A DNA stretch of 64,000 bases, taken from Hymenoscyphus infarciens (Eukaryota > Ascomycota > Leotiomycetes > Helotiales > Helotiaceae). The position numbers and the translations under genes are program-made. Location: assembly GCA_001414345.1 (NCBI GenBank), contig LLCB01000080.1, positions 1-64,000 of the forward strand. The letters are read 5' to 3'. Every line of letters starts with the position of its first letter. Position 1 is the first letter of the stretch. Below, one piece after another: positions 1 to 13,069 of the stretch. The notes beneath the pieces are model-generated. The model was not told the DNA's origin and ran no database searches. It worked only from the letters and a program-made list of their open reading frames with translations.

Positions 1-3000
1 AGTAATCGATAAATAAATCGATTACCTAGTATTATTATTTCTAGTAAAGTAATTAATAAATAAATCAATTACCTAGTAGTATTATTCCTAGTAAAGTAAT
101 TAATAAATAAATCGATATCTAGTATTATTACTAGTAGTATTATTTCTAGTAAAGTAATTAATAAATAAATCAATTACCTAGTATTATTATTTCTAGTTAG
201 ATAATCGATAAATAAATCGATTACCTAGTATTATTATTTCTAGTAAAGTAATTAATAAATAAATCGATTACCTAGTATTATTATTTCTAGTTAGATAATC
301 GATAAATAAATCGATTACCTAGTATTATTACTAGTAGTATTATTTCTAGTAAGGTAATCGATAAATAAATCGATTACCTAGTATTATTACTAGTAGTATT
401 ATTTCTAGTAAGATAATCGATAAATAAATCAATTACCTAGTATTATTATTTCTAGTAAGATAATCGATAAATAAATCAATTATCTAGTATTATTATTAAT
501 CAATTACCTAGTATTATTATTTCTAGTAAGATAATTAAGAAATTAATCGATTACCTAATATTATTATTTCTAGTAAAGTAATTAATAAATAAATCAATTA
601 CCTAGTATTATTATTTCTAGTAAGATAATTAATAAATAAATCAATTACCTAGGTTTATTATTACTAGTAAAGTAATTAATAAATAAATCAATTACCTAGT
701 AGTATTACTATTAAAATAATAGATAAATAAATCAATTATCTAGTATTATTACTAATAAGGTAATCGATAAATTAATTAATTACCTAGTATTATTATTTCT
801 AATAAGATAATTAATAAATAAATCGATTACTTAGTAGTATTACTATTAAGGTAATAGATAAATAAATCGATTACCTAGTATTATTACTAGTAAGATAATC
901 GATAAATTAATCGATTACCTAGTATTATTATTTCTAGTAAGATAATTAATAAATAAATCGATTACTTAGTAGTATTACTATTAAGATAATAGATAAATAA
1001 ATCGATTATCTAATATTATTACTAGTAAGGTAATTAATAAATAAATCGATTATCTAGCCTTATTATTACTAGCTAGGTAATTAATAAATAAATCAATTAC
1101 CTAGTATTATTATTTCTAATAAGATAATCGATAAATAAATCAATTATCTAGTATTATTATTACTATTAAGGTAATTGATAAATAAATCGATTACCTAGTA
1201 TTATTATCTAGTATTATTACTACTAAGGTAATCGATAAATAAATCGATTATCTAGTAGTATTATTTCTAATAGAATAATCGATAAATAAATCGATTACCT
1301 AGTATTATTATTTCTAGTAAGGTAATTAATAAATAAATCGATTACTTAGTAGTATTACTATTAAGATAATAGATAAATAAATCGATTACCTAGTATTATT
1401 ACTAGTAAGATAATCGATAAATTAATCGATTATCTAGTATTATTATTTCTAGTAAGATAATTAATAAATAAATCGATTATCTAGTATTATTATTTCTAGT
1501 AAGATAATTAATAAATAAATCGATTACCTAGTATTATTATTTATTAATTACTTAGTATTATTATTTCTAGTAAGATAATTAATAAATTAATTAATTACCT
1601 AGTATTATTATTTCTAGTAAAGTAATTAATAAATAAATCGATTATCTAGTATTATTATTTCTAGTAAGATAATCGACAAATAAATCGATTATCTAGGTTT
1701 ATTATTACTAGTAAAGTAATTAATAAATAAATCGATTACTTAGTAGTATTATTATTAAGATAATAGATAAATAAATCGAATATCTAGTATTATTACTAGT
1801 AAAGTAATCGATAAATTAATTAATTACCTAGTATTATTATTTCTAGTAAGATAATTAATAAATAAATCGATTACTTAGTAGTATTACTATTAAGGTAATA
1901 GATAAATAAATCAATTATCTAGTATTATTACTAGTAAGATAATTAATAAATTAATCGATTATCTAGTATTATTATTTCTAGTAAAGTAATTAATAAATAA
2001 ATCGATTACTTAGTAGTATTACTATTAAGATAATAGATAAATAAATCGATTACTTAGTATTATTACTAGTAAGGTAATTAATAAATAAATCGATTATCTA
2101 GTCTTATTATTACTAGCTAGGTAATCGATAAATAAATCGATTATCTAGTATTATTATTTCTAGTAAGATAATCGATAAATAAATCAATTATCTAGTATTA
2201 TTATTACTATTAAGGTAATCGATAAATAAATTAATTCCCTAGTATTATTACCTAGTATTATTACTACTAAGGTAATCGATAAATAAATCGATTACCTAGT
2301 AGTATTATTTCTAATAAAATAATTAATAAATAAATCGATTATCTAGTATTATTATTACTAGTAAGGTAATCGATAAATAAATCGATTATCTAGTATTATT
2401 ATTTCTAGTAAGGTAATCGATAAATTAATCGATTACCTAGTAGTATTATTCCTAGTAAGATAATTAATAAATAAATCGATTACCTAGTAGTATTATTCCT
2501 AGTAAGGTAATCGATAAATAAATCGATTACTAAGTAGTATTATTCCTAGTAAGATAATCGATAAATAAATCGATTACCTAGTATTATTATTTCTAGTAAG
2601 ATAATCGATAAATAAATCGATTACCTAGTATTATTACTAGCTAGATAATAGATAAATAAATCAATTACCTAGTATTATTATTTCTAGTAAGATAATTAAT
2701 AAATAAATCGATTACCTAGTATTATTATTTCTAGTAAAGTAATTAATAAATAAATCGATTATCTAGTAGTATTATTCCTAGTAAGATAATTAATAAATAA
2801 ATTAATTACCTAGTATTATTACTAGTAGTATTATTTCTAGTAAAGTAATCGATAAATAAATCAATTACCTAGTATTATTATTTCTAGTAAGATAATCGAT
2901 AAATAAATCGATTACTTAGTATTATTATTACTACTAAGAGTAATTGATAAATAAATCGATTACCTAGTATTATTACTAGTAGTATTATTACTAGTAAGAT

Positions 3001-6000
3001 AATCGATAAATAAATCGATTACCTAGTATTATTATTTCTAGTAAGATAATTGATAAATAAATCGATTATCTAGTAGTATTATTTCTAGTAAAGTAATTAA
3101 TAAATAAATCGATTACTTAGTATTATTATTACTAGTAAGATAATTAATCGATTACCTAGTAGTATTATTTCTAGTAAAGTAATTAATAAATTAATTAATT
3201 ACCTAGTATTATTATTATTAGTAAGATAATCAATAAATAAATCGATTACCTAGTATTATTACTAGTAGTATTATTTCTAGTAAGATAATCGATAAATCAA
3301 TCGATTATCTAGTATTATTATTTCTAGTAAGATAATCGATAAATAAATCGATTACCTAATATTATTATTACTACCTAGGTAATCGATAAATAAATCGATT
3401 ACCTAGTATTATTACTAGTAGTATTATTTCTAGTAAGATAATCGATAAATAAATCGATTACCTAGTATTATTATTTCTAGTAAGATAATTGATAAATAAA
3501 TCGATTATCTAGTAGTATTATTTCTAGTAAAGTAATTAATAAATAAATCGATTACCTAGTATTATTATTACTAGTAAGATAATTAATCGATTACCTAGTA
3601 GTATTATTTCTAGTAAAGTAATTAATAAATTAATTAATTACCTAGTATTATTATTATTAGTAAGATAATCGATAAATAAATCGATTACCTAGTATTATTA
3701 CTAGTAGTATTATTTCTAGTAAGATAATTAATAAATAAATCGATTATCTAGTATTATTACTAGTAAGATAATCGATAAATAAATCGATTACCTAGTATTA
3801 TTATTTCTAGTAAGATAATCGATAAATAAATCGATTATCTAGTATTATTATTTCTAGTAAGATAATCGATAAATTAATTAATTACCTAGTATTATTATTA
3901 CTAGTAAAGTAATTAATCGATTATCTAGTAGTATTATTTCTAGTAAGATAATCGATTAATTAATCGATTACCTAGTATTATTATTACTAGTAAGGTAATC
4001 GATAAATAAATCGATTATCTAGTATTATTATTTCTAGTAAGATAATCGATAAATAAATCGATTACCTAGTATTATTATTTCTAGTAAAATAATCGATATA
4101 TAAGTCGATTACCTAGTATTATTATTACTAGTAAGGTAATCGATAAATAAATCGATTACCTAGTATTATTACTAGTAGTATTATTTCTAGTAAGATAATC
4201 GATAAATAAATCGATTACTTAGTATTATTATTTCTAGTAAGATAATTAATAAATAAATCGATTACCTAGTAGTATTATTCTTAGTAAGATAATCGATAAA
4301 TAAATCAATTACCTAGTATTATTACCTAGTATTATTACTACTAAGGTAATCGATAAATAAATCGATTACCTAGTATTATTATTACTATTAAAGTAATCGA
4401 TAAATAAATCAATTACCTAGTATTATTATTTCTAGTAAGATAATCGATAAATAAATCGATTACTTAGTATTATTATTACTACTAAGAGTAATCGATAAAT
4501 AAATCGATTACCTAGTATTATTACTAGTAGTATTATTACTAGTAAGGTAATCGATAAATAAATCGATTACCTAGTATTATTATTTCTAGTAAGATAATCG
4601 ATAAATAAATCGATTACCTAGTATTATTATTTCTAGTAAAATAATCGATATATAAGTTAATTATCTAGTATTATTATTACTAGTAAGGTAATTAATAAAT
4701 AAATCGATTACCTAGTATTATTACTAGTAGTATTATTTCTAGTAAAGTAATTAATAAATAAATTAATTACCTAGTATTATTATTTCTAGTAGAGTAATCG
4801 ATAAATAAATCAATTACCTAGTATTATTATTTCTAGTAAGGTAATCGATAAATAAATCGATTACCTAGTAGTATTATTCTTAGTAAGATAATCGATAAAT
4901 AAATCGATATCTAGTATTATTACTAGTAGTATTATTTCTAGTAAGGTAATCGATAAATAAATCGATTATTTCATATTATTATTTCTAGTAAAGTAATCGA
5001 TATATAAGTTAATTACCTAGTATTATTATTACTAGTAAGGTAATCGATAAATAAATCGATTATCTAGTATTATTACTAGTAGTATTATTTCTAGTAAGAT
5101 AATCGATAAATAAATCGATTACCTAGTATTATTATTTCTAGTAAGATAATCGATAAATAAATCGATTACCTAGTAGTATTATTCCTAGTAAGATAATCGA
5201 TAAATAAATCGATTACCTAGTATTATTACCTAGTATTATTACTACTAAGATAATCGATAAATAAATCGATTATCTAGTATTATTACTAGTAGTATTATTT
5301 CTAGTAAGGTAATTAATAAATTAATCGATTATCTAGTATTATTATTTCTAGTAAGATAATTAATAAATAAATCAATTACCTAGTAGTATTATTCTTAATA
5401 AAGTAATTAATAAATAAATCGATTACCTAGTATTATTATTTCTAGTAAGATAATTAATAAATAAATTAATTACCTAGTATTATTATTTCTAGTTAGATAA
5501 TTAATAAATTAATCAATTACCTAGTATTATTATTTCTAGTAAGATAATTAATAAATTAATCGATTACCTAGTATTATTATTTCTAATAAGATAATTGATA
5601 AATAAATCGATTATCTAGTAGTATTATTCTTAATAAAGTAATTAATAAATAAATCGATTACCTAGTATTATTATTTCTAGTAAGATAATTAATAAATAAA
5701 TTAATTACCTAGTATTATTATTTCTAGTTAGATAATTAATAAATTAATCAATTACCTAGTATTATTATTTCTAGTAAGATAATTAATAAATTAATCGATT
5801 ACCTAGTATTATTATTTCTAATAAGATAATTGATAAATAAATCGATTATCTAGTAGTATTATTCTTAATAAAGTAATTAATAAATAAATCGATTACCTAG
5901 TATTATTATTTCTAGTAAGATAATTAATAAATAAATTAATTACCTAGTATTATTATTTCTAGTTAGATAATTAATAAATTAATTAATTACCTAGTATTAT

Positions 6001-6790
6001 TATTTCTAGTAAGATAATTAATAAATTAATCGATTACCTAGTATTATTATTTCTAATAAGATAATCGATAAATAAATCGATTATCTAGTATTATTATTTC
6101 TAGTAAAGTAATCGATAAATTAATCGATTACTTAGTATTATTATTATAATTAATAAATTAATCGATTACCTAGTATTATTATTTCTAATAAGATAATCGA
6201 TAAATAAATCGATTATCTAGTATTATTATTTCTAGTAAAGTAATCGATAAATTAATCGATTACTTAGTATTATTATTATAATTAATAAATAAATCGATTA
6301 TCTAGTATTATTATTTCTAGTAAGATAATCGATAAATAAATCGATTATCTAGTATTATTATTTCTAGTAAAGTAATCGATAAATAAATCGATTACCTAGT
6401 ATTATTACTAGTAGTATTATTTCTAGTAAGATAATTAATAAATAAATCGATTACCTAGTATTATTATTTCTAATAAGATAATCGATAAATAAATCGATTA
6501 CTTAGTAGTATTATTTTTAGTAAGATAATCGATAAATTAATCGATTACTTAGTATTATTATTACTAATAAGGTAATTAATAAATAAATCGATTACTATTA
6601 TTATTATTACTAGTAAAGTAATTAATAAATTAATCGATTACCTAGTATTATTTTTACTAGTATAATTAATAAATAAATCAATTATCTACTTCTATTTCTT
6701 TTAAATTTATTATAAGGTAATCGATAAATAAATCTATTACCTTATACTTTTTTTTATATAAGTAATTAATAAATTAATTAAGTATATAAA
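1..6790. repeat. AT-rich satellite array, 47-bp dyad-symmetric monomer
   Basis: About 6.8 kb of tandem repeats with no coding capacity. The typical monomer is 47 bp. It contains an inverted repeat with arms GTAATCGAT and ATCGATTAC around a 6-nt AAATAA spacer, joined by CTAGTATTATTATTTCTAG-like linkers. Monomers differ mainly by transitions (ATCGAT, ATCAAT, ATTAAT; GGTAAT, AGTAAT, GATAAT; TTACC, TTATC), as expected from C-to-T decay on both strands. A higher-order repeat of 235 bp (5 monomers) is visible from about 5391, with the landmark ATTCTTAATA at 5391, 5626 and 5861. A roughly 440-bp duplication is visible around 2930-3370 and 3370-3810. The array runs off the left edge. Its role is unknown; heterochromatin, pericentromere or subtelomere are all possible. 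Confidence 0.95.
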
Positions 6791-6962
6791 AACCGGTTCT
6801 TATAAACTTATAGTTAGATATATACGTAAGATCCGACCCTTGGCAGAGTGTGTCAGCATGCCCGAGGTGCTTATAAAGTGTAAAGTAAAGTTATTAAAAC
6901 AAATTCAGCGAGGCTAGGCATTGGTAGCCTCAGGCTGCCACATAGCACGAGTTTAAACACAA

Positions 6963-7411
6963 CAATAGTGGGTGTAGGAATTCCGTGCGCATAGGCTAGA
7001 TTCTGCTAAGCTATACTAAAATCACCATATTTTTACTAACTTCTCCTACTAATTATAGAAGAACGCTCTATTAGATTTATATAAAACGAAGTATTAAGAG
7101 TAGTATAACCTAATACTTGAACCTCCTTAGCTTTTAATTAGACTAGAGTAACTTAAAGTCTATGCTATAATAATCTCTTAGAGACTTTATTAGTAAAATA
7201 TTAGCTTTTAAAATTATATACGTAGCTTAGGAGTTATAACTAAGTAGTTAGTTAGGAATATGCTCTTCTTATAAGGCTCTACGTCTATGATCGTTGTTAG
7301 GATATGTTATACTATATATTTACTAGTTTATAAGGCTATAAAGAGGGTGACTTTTAGTGTGTTTTCAGCTAAATTTAGAGGGTGCGCACGGAATTCCTAC
7401 ACCCACTGTTG
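6963..7411. mobile_element. RIP-decayed element with 29-bp terminal inverted repeats (MITE-like)
   Basis: A 449-bp segment is bounded by inverted repeats. The copies at 6967-6991 and 7383-7407 are perfect 25-bp inverted complements that begin AGTGGGTGTAGG on the inner reading. Extended to 6963 and 7411, 28 of 29 positions match; the single mismatch is CAAC versus CAAT, a CpA-to-TpA change. The interior is very AT-rich and full of TAG/TAA in all frames. No transposase is recognisable, so this is probably a non-autonomous DNA transposon or a deletion derivative. ACA occurs just outside both ends but is too short to call a target duplication. The 170 bp between the satellite and this element contains short GC-richer scraps that I cannot assign. 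Confidence 0.75.
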
Positions 7412-8151
7412 ACAATAAAGAAATCAATTACCAGCCCTCCATTTTATTCATCCTATCATTCTACCCACTTGAGCGAATAATTAGACGTGCAGAAACACCC
7501 TTCAGGGAAATCGTGAACGGAAAGTGCAACCGGAAAGTGCAACCTCGCAGGAAACCCTCCTCAAAGCCAATTGAAATCGAGACGCGCGTCGCACCCAGCT
7601 CTGGGGGTTCGCCATCTTCTCTTTCTTGGTATAGTTTCGATCCTCACGATCTGTATTCCTCCTTCTAGGGCCACTCTAGGGCCACTCATGTATCGTCGCG
7701 ATTGATTTCGAGGGTCGGATGCCAGCAGTTGTCCCTTAAACTTTCCCTTCCACCAACCTCTACGTTTCGTGATCTCCATCTCGCAATGGGTCGTGGAGGC
7801 GTTACTGGAGAGGATTTGCGAAAGTCGAGTAAGACGTAAGGCGTTCTCAGAGACCGGTTCGGAGACAGCGTCAATCAGCGGTCGAGGAGGTTGGCTTCCT
7901 GAATGGTGCATGGACTATTTTTTCCCCGGATAAATACTCTACCGCTCGACCCTAAAAGAAGAATTCGCACAAGAATTTGGCAATCCACACTAGATATCAC
8001 CTGGCCAAATACAATGATATGGTTCACAATTGGCTAAATCACGAGGCAAGGTCGATCTAAGCGACGATAAAAAGGGAGGGGGAACAAATTCCTAAACAAA
8101 ATAAACCATTCAATAGGCACCTTCTAATTGTACAGGTACAGCAGAATCTTT
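7412..8151. other. Intergenic, no gene recognised
   Basis: Only short overlapping open frames without recognisable domains or consistent splice structure are present (for example 7561-7911 minus). It contains the 3' flank of the permease gene that ends at 8152. Confidence 0.5.
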
Positions 8152-10432
8152 TTACGCTGCAAAAACACCAACCTCCACAAGAGGTCCTTCATAGATCTTT
8201 CTTGCACGCACCGTATAATAAATCAAACTTGTGAGGACAACTGAACCCCAAATTAGAGAGCTATAGTTCATGTTGACCGGTGTGACAGGCAATGTCGCTG
8301 GCCAAAAGCAAAAGAATATCATGATGAACAGATAAACGCAGGCGACGAAGTTGATGAGAGTCCCAAAAATTCCTTTGACTCGCCAAGGACCCCATCGAAG
8401 TTGCTTTTCTGTCTGCATAGATTCGGCTTCCATGATTTCGAGAGAATCGGCTTCATTAATAATATCACCTCGAATGCGACGCCAGAGGAGCAAGATGAGA
8501 GCAATAAAGTAAGATGAAAACAATCCCTCTAGTGCCAGCGAAACAACATCGTTGAACACAGCTGTCGATCCGATATTGATGAGTCCTAGGAGCATTGCGC
8601 TTGTCGTTACAACCATAATCGCGGCTATTGGAAGTGCTGAACTGGTTTGGACCTAGTTTGAATGTCAGGGAAGAGAGTAAGCATTGATGGGAAACTTCTT
8701 ACCTTTGATAAGACATGTGGGAACGGCAGTCCATTATCTCGAGCAAAGGACCACATCATGCGACTTGCTGATGCCAAGGCACCGATTGAATTGCTCCATG
8801 CCATTATCACGGTGATAGAAACCTACAGCAAATCAGAATACGTTTTTCTTGCGCACCCGGGGGCCGGGAGCAGTGAGTAAGGATTAAACCTGGACCCGAC
8901 CTAAGAATCGGAGTTCGAGGAGGGAAACCAGGGAGAAAGTAACATACCATGACCGTTGCACCCGCGGTTGACTTGACGCCACTGGCGAAAATAGCGATAA
9001 AAGGGTACCCCGTTGGCGAATCCGCTGCTGCTTGAAGATCTCCAGCACAGTAAAGTGTTGCAAGGAGAATACCACCACCGAGGAATCCATTTATCATGAT
9101 TGAGTAAATCATTGCTCTTGGGACAGTTTTCGCGGCGCCTTTTATTTCCTCTGACATCTTGTTTCTATTTAGTATAACCCTGGTGGTCGATGGATGAAAG
9201 TGGAGACTCACATGTATAGCACCATCTGTGCCTACAAAAGGGGCAACAACACCCTCTAGGCCGACGAAGAAAGCCAAAGACATGCTACCCCAACCACTAT
9301 CCAGAAAGGTTCCCCTGCGGAAGATCTCAAAGTCAGTATTACCAAATTTAGAAAAACATCTGATGAAACAACCCAGGAGAGGAAAAAAGAACTCGGATAA
9401 TACCCACCAGATCTGATTCGACTTAGTGTGAGGGGCTAATCTCACTAGTGGGATAAGTACTGCAAAGACACCCAGACAATGGAGAATCAAGAACGTAACT
9501 TCAAATGCTGGCAGAAGTTTGCTGAAAATTGTGTTAACGCTCAAAGCTAGGAGAATCACTGCCCAGTACAAAAATGTTCCATGCCAACCTTGAGCAACAT
9601 AAGATGGGTTGCACAAAATTATCAGGCCTTGGATTAGACTTGAAGCAAAGAACGAGGCTGCAGCCATTGCAGAAATCCAGCCAGAAACAGTTAGCCATCC
9701 TATAGTCGGTTAGCTTTTCGATGCATCGTTTTGGTGGAGATACTCTTACCAGTGATGTAGCTTAAGAGCTTTCTGGAACTTGGAGGAGCAAGCACGTGCA
9801 CATAATGGTACTGACCTCCCGCGGTTCTAGAAGATGGGGGAGTCAGTATTGCCTATCAAAAAATGTCTCGGGATGCGGGGTCTGGCAATGATCGAGGAGT
9901 GATTCATGAGAAAGTATGTGAGAGAACGGTGTCCCTGTTACCTACGGGGTCATAGAATTTAACTCGCCCAAGCTGGTGAAAACGCAGAGAGTCCCAACCC
10001 AAGCTACCAAGAAACCATAAAGAAGTCCAGCGGGTCCACCACTGTTGAAATGTTAATTGAATAAATCATGGACGTTGTTTCAATTCGCTTGACGTACTTT
10101 TGGTATCCCAGCAAAAATGTACTGAAAGTGTTAGCATAGAATGCACCTCGGGATTTTGAACCCACGTTAATACGCCTTCCCACGTGTTCATCAAGGTGCA
10201 GGCAAAGCCGACAACACTGACAAAACCAAAGCGGCGCTTTCTCCATTAGACCAATATGGGCAATAAGCTTTAGCGAAGCACTCACAGCAAGGATCTGTTT
10301 CTTTCCAGCTCTTGCTAACGCCAAAGTATCTGCGTCTTTGACATTTTGCTCCAAGATTTGTCGACGATCCGAACGATTACGGAGACCTTCACCGTCCATT
10401 GGATTCATCTCAATCTCAATGCCAGAAGCCAT
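8152..10432 (-). CDS. Amino-acid/GABA/choline-type permease (APC superfamily)
   Basis: Predicted plasma- or organelle-membrane permease of the fungal GABA/choline branch of the APC family. The ten-exon model gives 546 aa: 10432-10286, 10236-10166, 10121-10098, 10041-9946, 9826-9750, 9699-9408, 9314-9212, 9157-8948, 8822-8703, 8652-8152. All junctions are GT-AG and in frame. Family landmarks in order: DADTLALARAGKKQ near the N terminus, NGGPAGLLYGFLVAW, MTPTAGGQYHYVHVLAPP, GWLTVSGW, GAIHMSEEIKGAAKTVPRAM, and SNSIGALASASRMMWSFARDNGLPFP (given here in part). About twelve hydrophobic segments are expected. The 24-nt third exon is a microexon. Intron 4 (9945-9827) is related in sequence to an intron of the UstYa-like gene at 16749. 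The splice around 9408-9314 is the least certain: an alternative inner exon reading CFSKFGN is open but cannot be joined without a stop. Whether it belongs to the peptide cluster to its right is unknown. Confidence 0.85.
9827..9945 (-). repeat. Introner-like intron, copy 1 (permease intron 4)
   Basis: This 119-bp intron shares sequence with intron 2 of the UstYa-like gene (16749-16882), on opposite strands and in unrelated genes. Shared blocks in order after the donor: AGGGACAcCGTTCTC, AATCACTCC, then TTGAT.GGCAAT and ACTGACTCCCCCA.CTTCTAG at the acceptor. Ordinary intron signals would not produce this. Confidence 0.75.
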
Positions 10433-11776
10433 TTTCGTCTAGAGCTATTATTCTTGGGTTGACGGTGGTCGGCAAGTGACTTGTTGAGAGATGTAAATCA
10501 CTTCTTGAAATAAAGTACTTTCAGTTTTTCAATTTTCTAAAAATAGTTCCCCTGAGATGGGAGAAATTTGGTATAACACGAGGCACAGATATTGCTCAAT
10601 CCGGGATCGAAACAACAGCACTGTTGTTTTATGTCTTTAGCTCCATGCGCTTGGCTAAATTTGAGCAGGAACATGTGAGCCTAAAGTTGGCATGCAGAGG
10701 ACACCGATATTGGTGGGTTGCACAAATAGGCTGCATGAAATGGTTGAACAGAGGATGCTTACGTCTTACCAACTTTATATGATTACTATTACACAGGTGA
10801 CAGAAATGACTTTACTCGTAAAATGGAACACTTGCGACTTGGTTTTGTATTCTGGCTTTGCATGAGAAGAACTCAGGTACATGTGCTGTGAGCAAGGAGA
10901 GCGCTGCTCCGTAGACTGAAATATTTGAGAACATCACGTACTAGGCAAGGTTGGAGACGACCGTCGATACAACACCTTCGACATCTAATTCGCGTCTAGA
11001 CCCACTCAGATTCCAAAATCGGAGAACAAAGTGAGGGGATATATGCGTACTACTAGACTCCTTCGGTAAAAAGCATGCCGCTTACTGTTACATGGTGCAT
11101 CCGTTGGCTGAAGCTTGTCAGACAATAAGCTTCTTACCCAAGCGGAAGTTATTGGGTGAGAATCCTGCACTTGCAACCAAAATGAGTAATTGCTCTAGGG
11201 AACGCGCGTGGTTGGAATTGTCATCTGGACACAAAGAGTACTCGGAATTTTTGGGTAAAGCCCCAAGCTTGAGCTTGACCGGAGAACAGCAAACTTGGAA
11301 GGAACATATAGAATATCTAATTTGATTAATGTGGTAACATACAACTACAACTGGCATATGTTTCACAGTACAACGAAAGCACAGGTTGCAAATTGCAGAA
11401 AGTGTGGGCGTCTGACAGTCTGGGAAACGTGCACAACAACGTGTTTGGTTCAGTTAAACTCCAAGATGGGGCATCCCTGAATTCTTGCGAATAAAATTAA
11501 ACTCGACCGTTGTTATAGCAAGAGGTTCGAGCATTACACTCCGACACTCGCCTATTATATTGTGCATAGCAATTGTTCCAGAAGATTAGGAGAATCAAAA
11601 AAATCGAATTTTTTCCGTTTTCTAAATTGTCTCGAACCATTCATCTTCTCTACATTGTCCTAGGCTAATTCGCACACTTTAAGTGGAAGTAGGTGACGGA
11701 AAGTAATGCTCGAGTCTCTTACGGTGTTCCCATAGCTAGAGTATTTTCAGGTAGTTCCAGCAGGTGACCTTTCATT
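10433..11776. other. Intergenic between two divergently unrelated minus-strand genes
   Basis: Holds the promoter side of the permease and the 3' side of the rhodopsin-domain gene. Short open frames at 11092-11325 (+) and 11118-11366 (-) overlap each other and have no recognisable features. I found no gene or RNA here. Confidence 0.5.
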
Positions 11777-13069
11777 CTACGTCTCAATTGTTGTCGTTGC
11801 TTCAATACCTGGACCATTCTTGAACAAAGCCTGATCCGAAACAATATGGGAGGTGTTTTGGATTCCACGACCCGTAAGATCGGGCATATTGTGCTCGCTT
11901 GAAGCATGAAATGCTAGCCGCGTGGTAGATTGTGAGTTTTCCCCCTTCGAGGTGCTGTTCACCTCGCGCAAAACATAATTGTGGTCGGATCTTTTGATGT
12001 AACCGTTAAGATAATTCGAGGATGTCCCATGGCGATTGAGATCGTCGTTTACCATCATACCAGATGGGAAGGCGTCAAGTAAAGGCCGAAGATAAGGAAT
12101 ACAGGATGTGATGATGCTGATAGTTTGAACAATTTGAGCGCACAATATCCATGGAAATATATCTGAAGTTACGTTTGAGTATTGCAATTCGTTTGTATAA
12201 GCCAGCTGACAAGCGGTGGCTACGATATCACTGTTGCAATCTTTAGAATATTTTTTGGAAGATTTTGAATAGCACACTCACAAGCTTCTGCAACCAAAAC
12301 AACCAATCACAATTATCTTCTTTTTGGAATTCGTATTGAGACGGTAAACAATCAGCAACGGCAAAGCCACCAAGCAAATGTCCGTGAATATATTAATTCC
12401 TCCGACAGCGTGCCAAAACATTGCCTGTCTTCAATTAGTCAACGACGATTTTCCAAGAGTTTACCTCACCTTATCATAGCAGTTTGTACTCTCTGCTTCC
12501 CACGCCGACAACGTGGCGCAAGGAAAAGACGCCGCCATTAGTGACACAAAGCCCCACGCAGCGATGAAAATCCCAATAGCCAAGCCAAACTGCTGATGTG
12601 ATTTTCTCGGTGAAATCATCCGGATCAACAAAATGACGGAGAGTTTGGCGAAGCAAAGAGTCGCTATGTAAAGAAGTTGTAAGGCGTATAAGCTCTGAAT
12701 TAATTAGCGGAAAGTTTCAGGGCTAGCGGGCGAATAGAGTACTTTTTGAAAAACCAAGAACTTTGACTCGCTTAGTCTAGTTCGGTCTTCTCCCAAGCCA
12801 TTGAGAGCTAAAACCGAGACACACGCGCCTGCCCCGAAATTCAATATCTTGAAAGAGTCAATATCCGTTCCTTTGGCTGTGAAATTTGTGGCGTGATGAC
12901 TAACCAATGATGCTACAGATGCTACATCGTCGCCATTCAGTGCTTTTGTCATGGCCCATTTTGTTGATATGCGGGCGAGAAATGCAAAACCCGAAACCAC
13001 CATGAGAAACCAAGTTACAATTTGGAGAATACTGGCATAAGAGGCTTGTGGTGATGGTTGCGTATCCAT
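11777..13069 (-). CDS. Fungal rhodopsin-domain (PTH11-like) integral membrane protein
   Basis: Five exons give 363 aa: 13069-12905, 12847-12743, 12694-12470, 12424-12282, 12230-11777, all GT-AG and in frame. The N terminus has the typical ILQIVTWFLMVVSGFAFLAR segment followed by TKWAMTKALNGDDVASVASL. Later come LYALQLLYIATLCFAKLSV, a conserved CATLSAWEAESTNCYD loop, AMFWHAVGGINIFTDICLV and ILCAQIVQTISIITSCIPYLRP. These match the seven-helix fungal rhodopsin-like domain found in many Pezizomycotina membrane proteins and PTH11-type receptors. The C-terminal 110 residues are hydrophilic. No CFEM domain is seen. The function is not established. Its closeness to the peptide-precursor genes makes a sensing role conceivable, but that is speculation. 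Confidence 0.8.

Noticed and set aside
1..6790. CRISPR-like array
   Set aside because: The repeats are contiguous, AT-rich and without unique spacers, in a eukaryotic context; it is a satellite.
7561..7911. Minus-strand 116-aa open frame
   Set aside because: No start context, domain or splice partner, and another frame overlaps it on the opposite strand.
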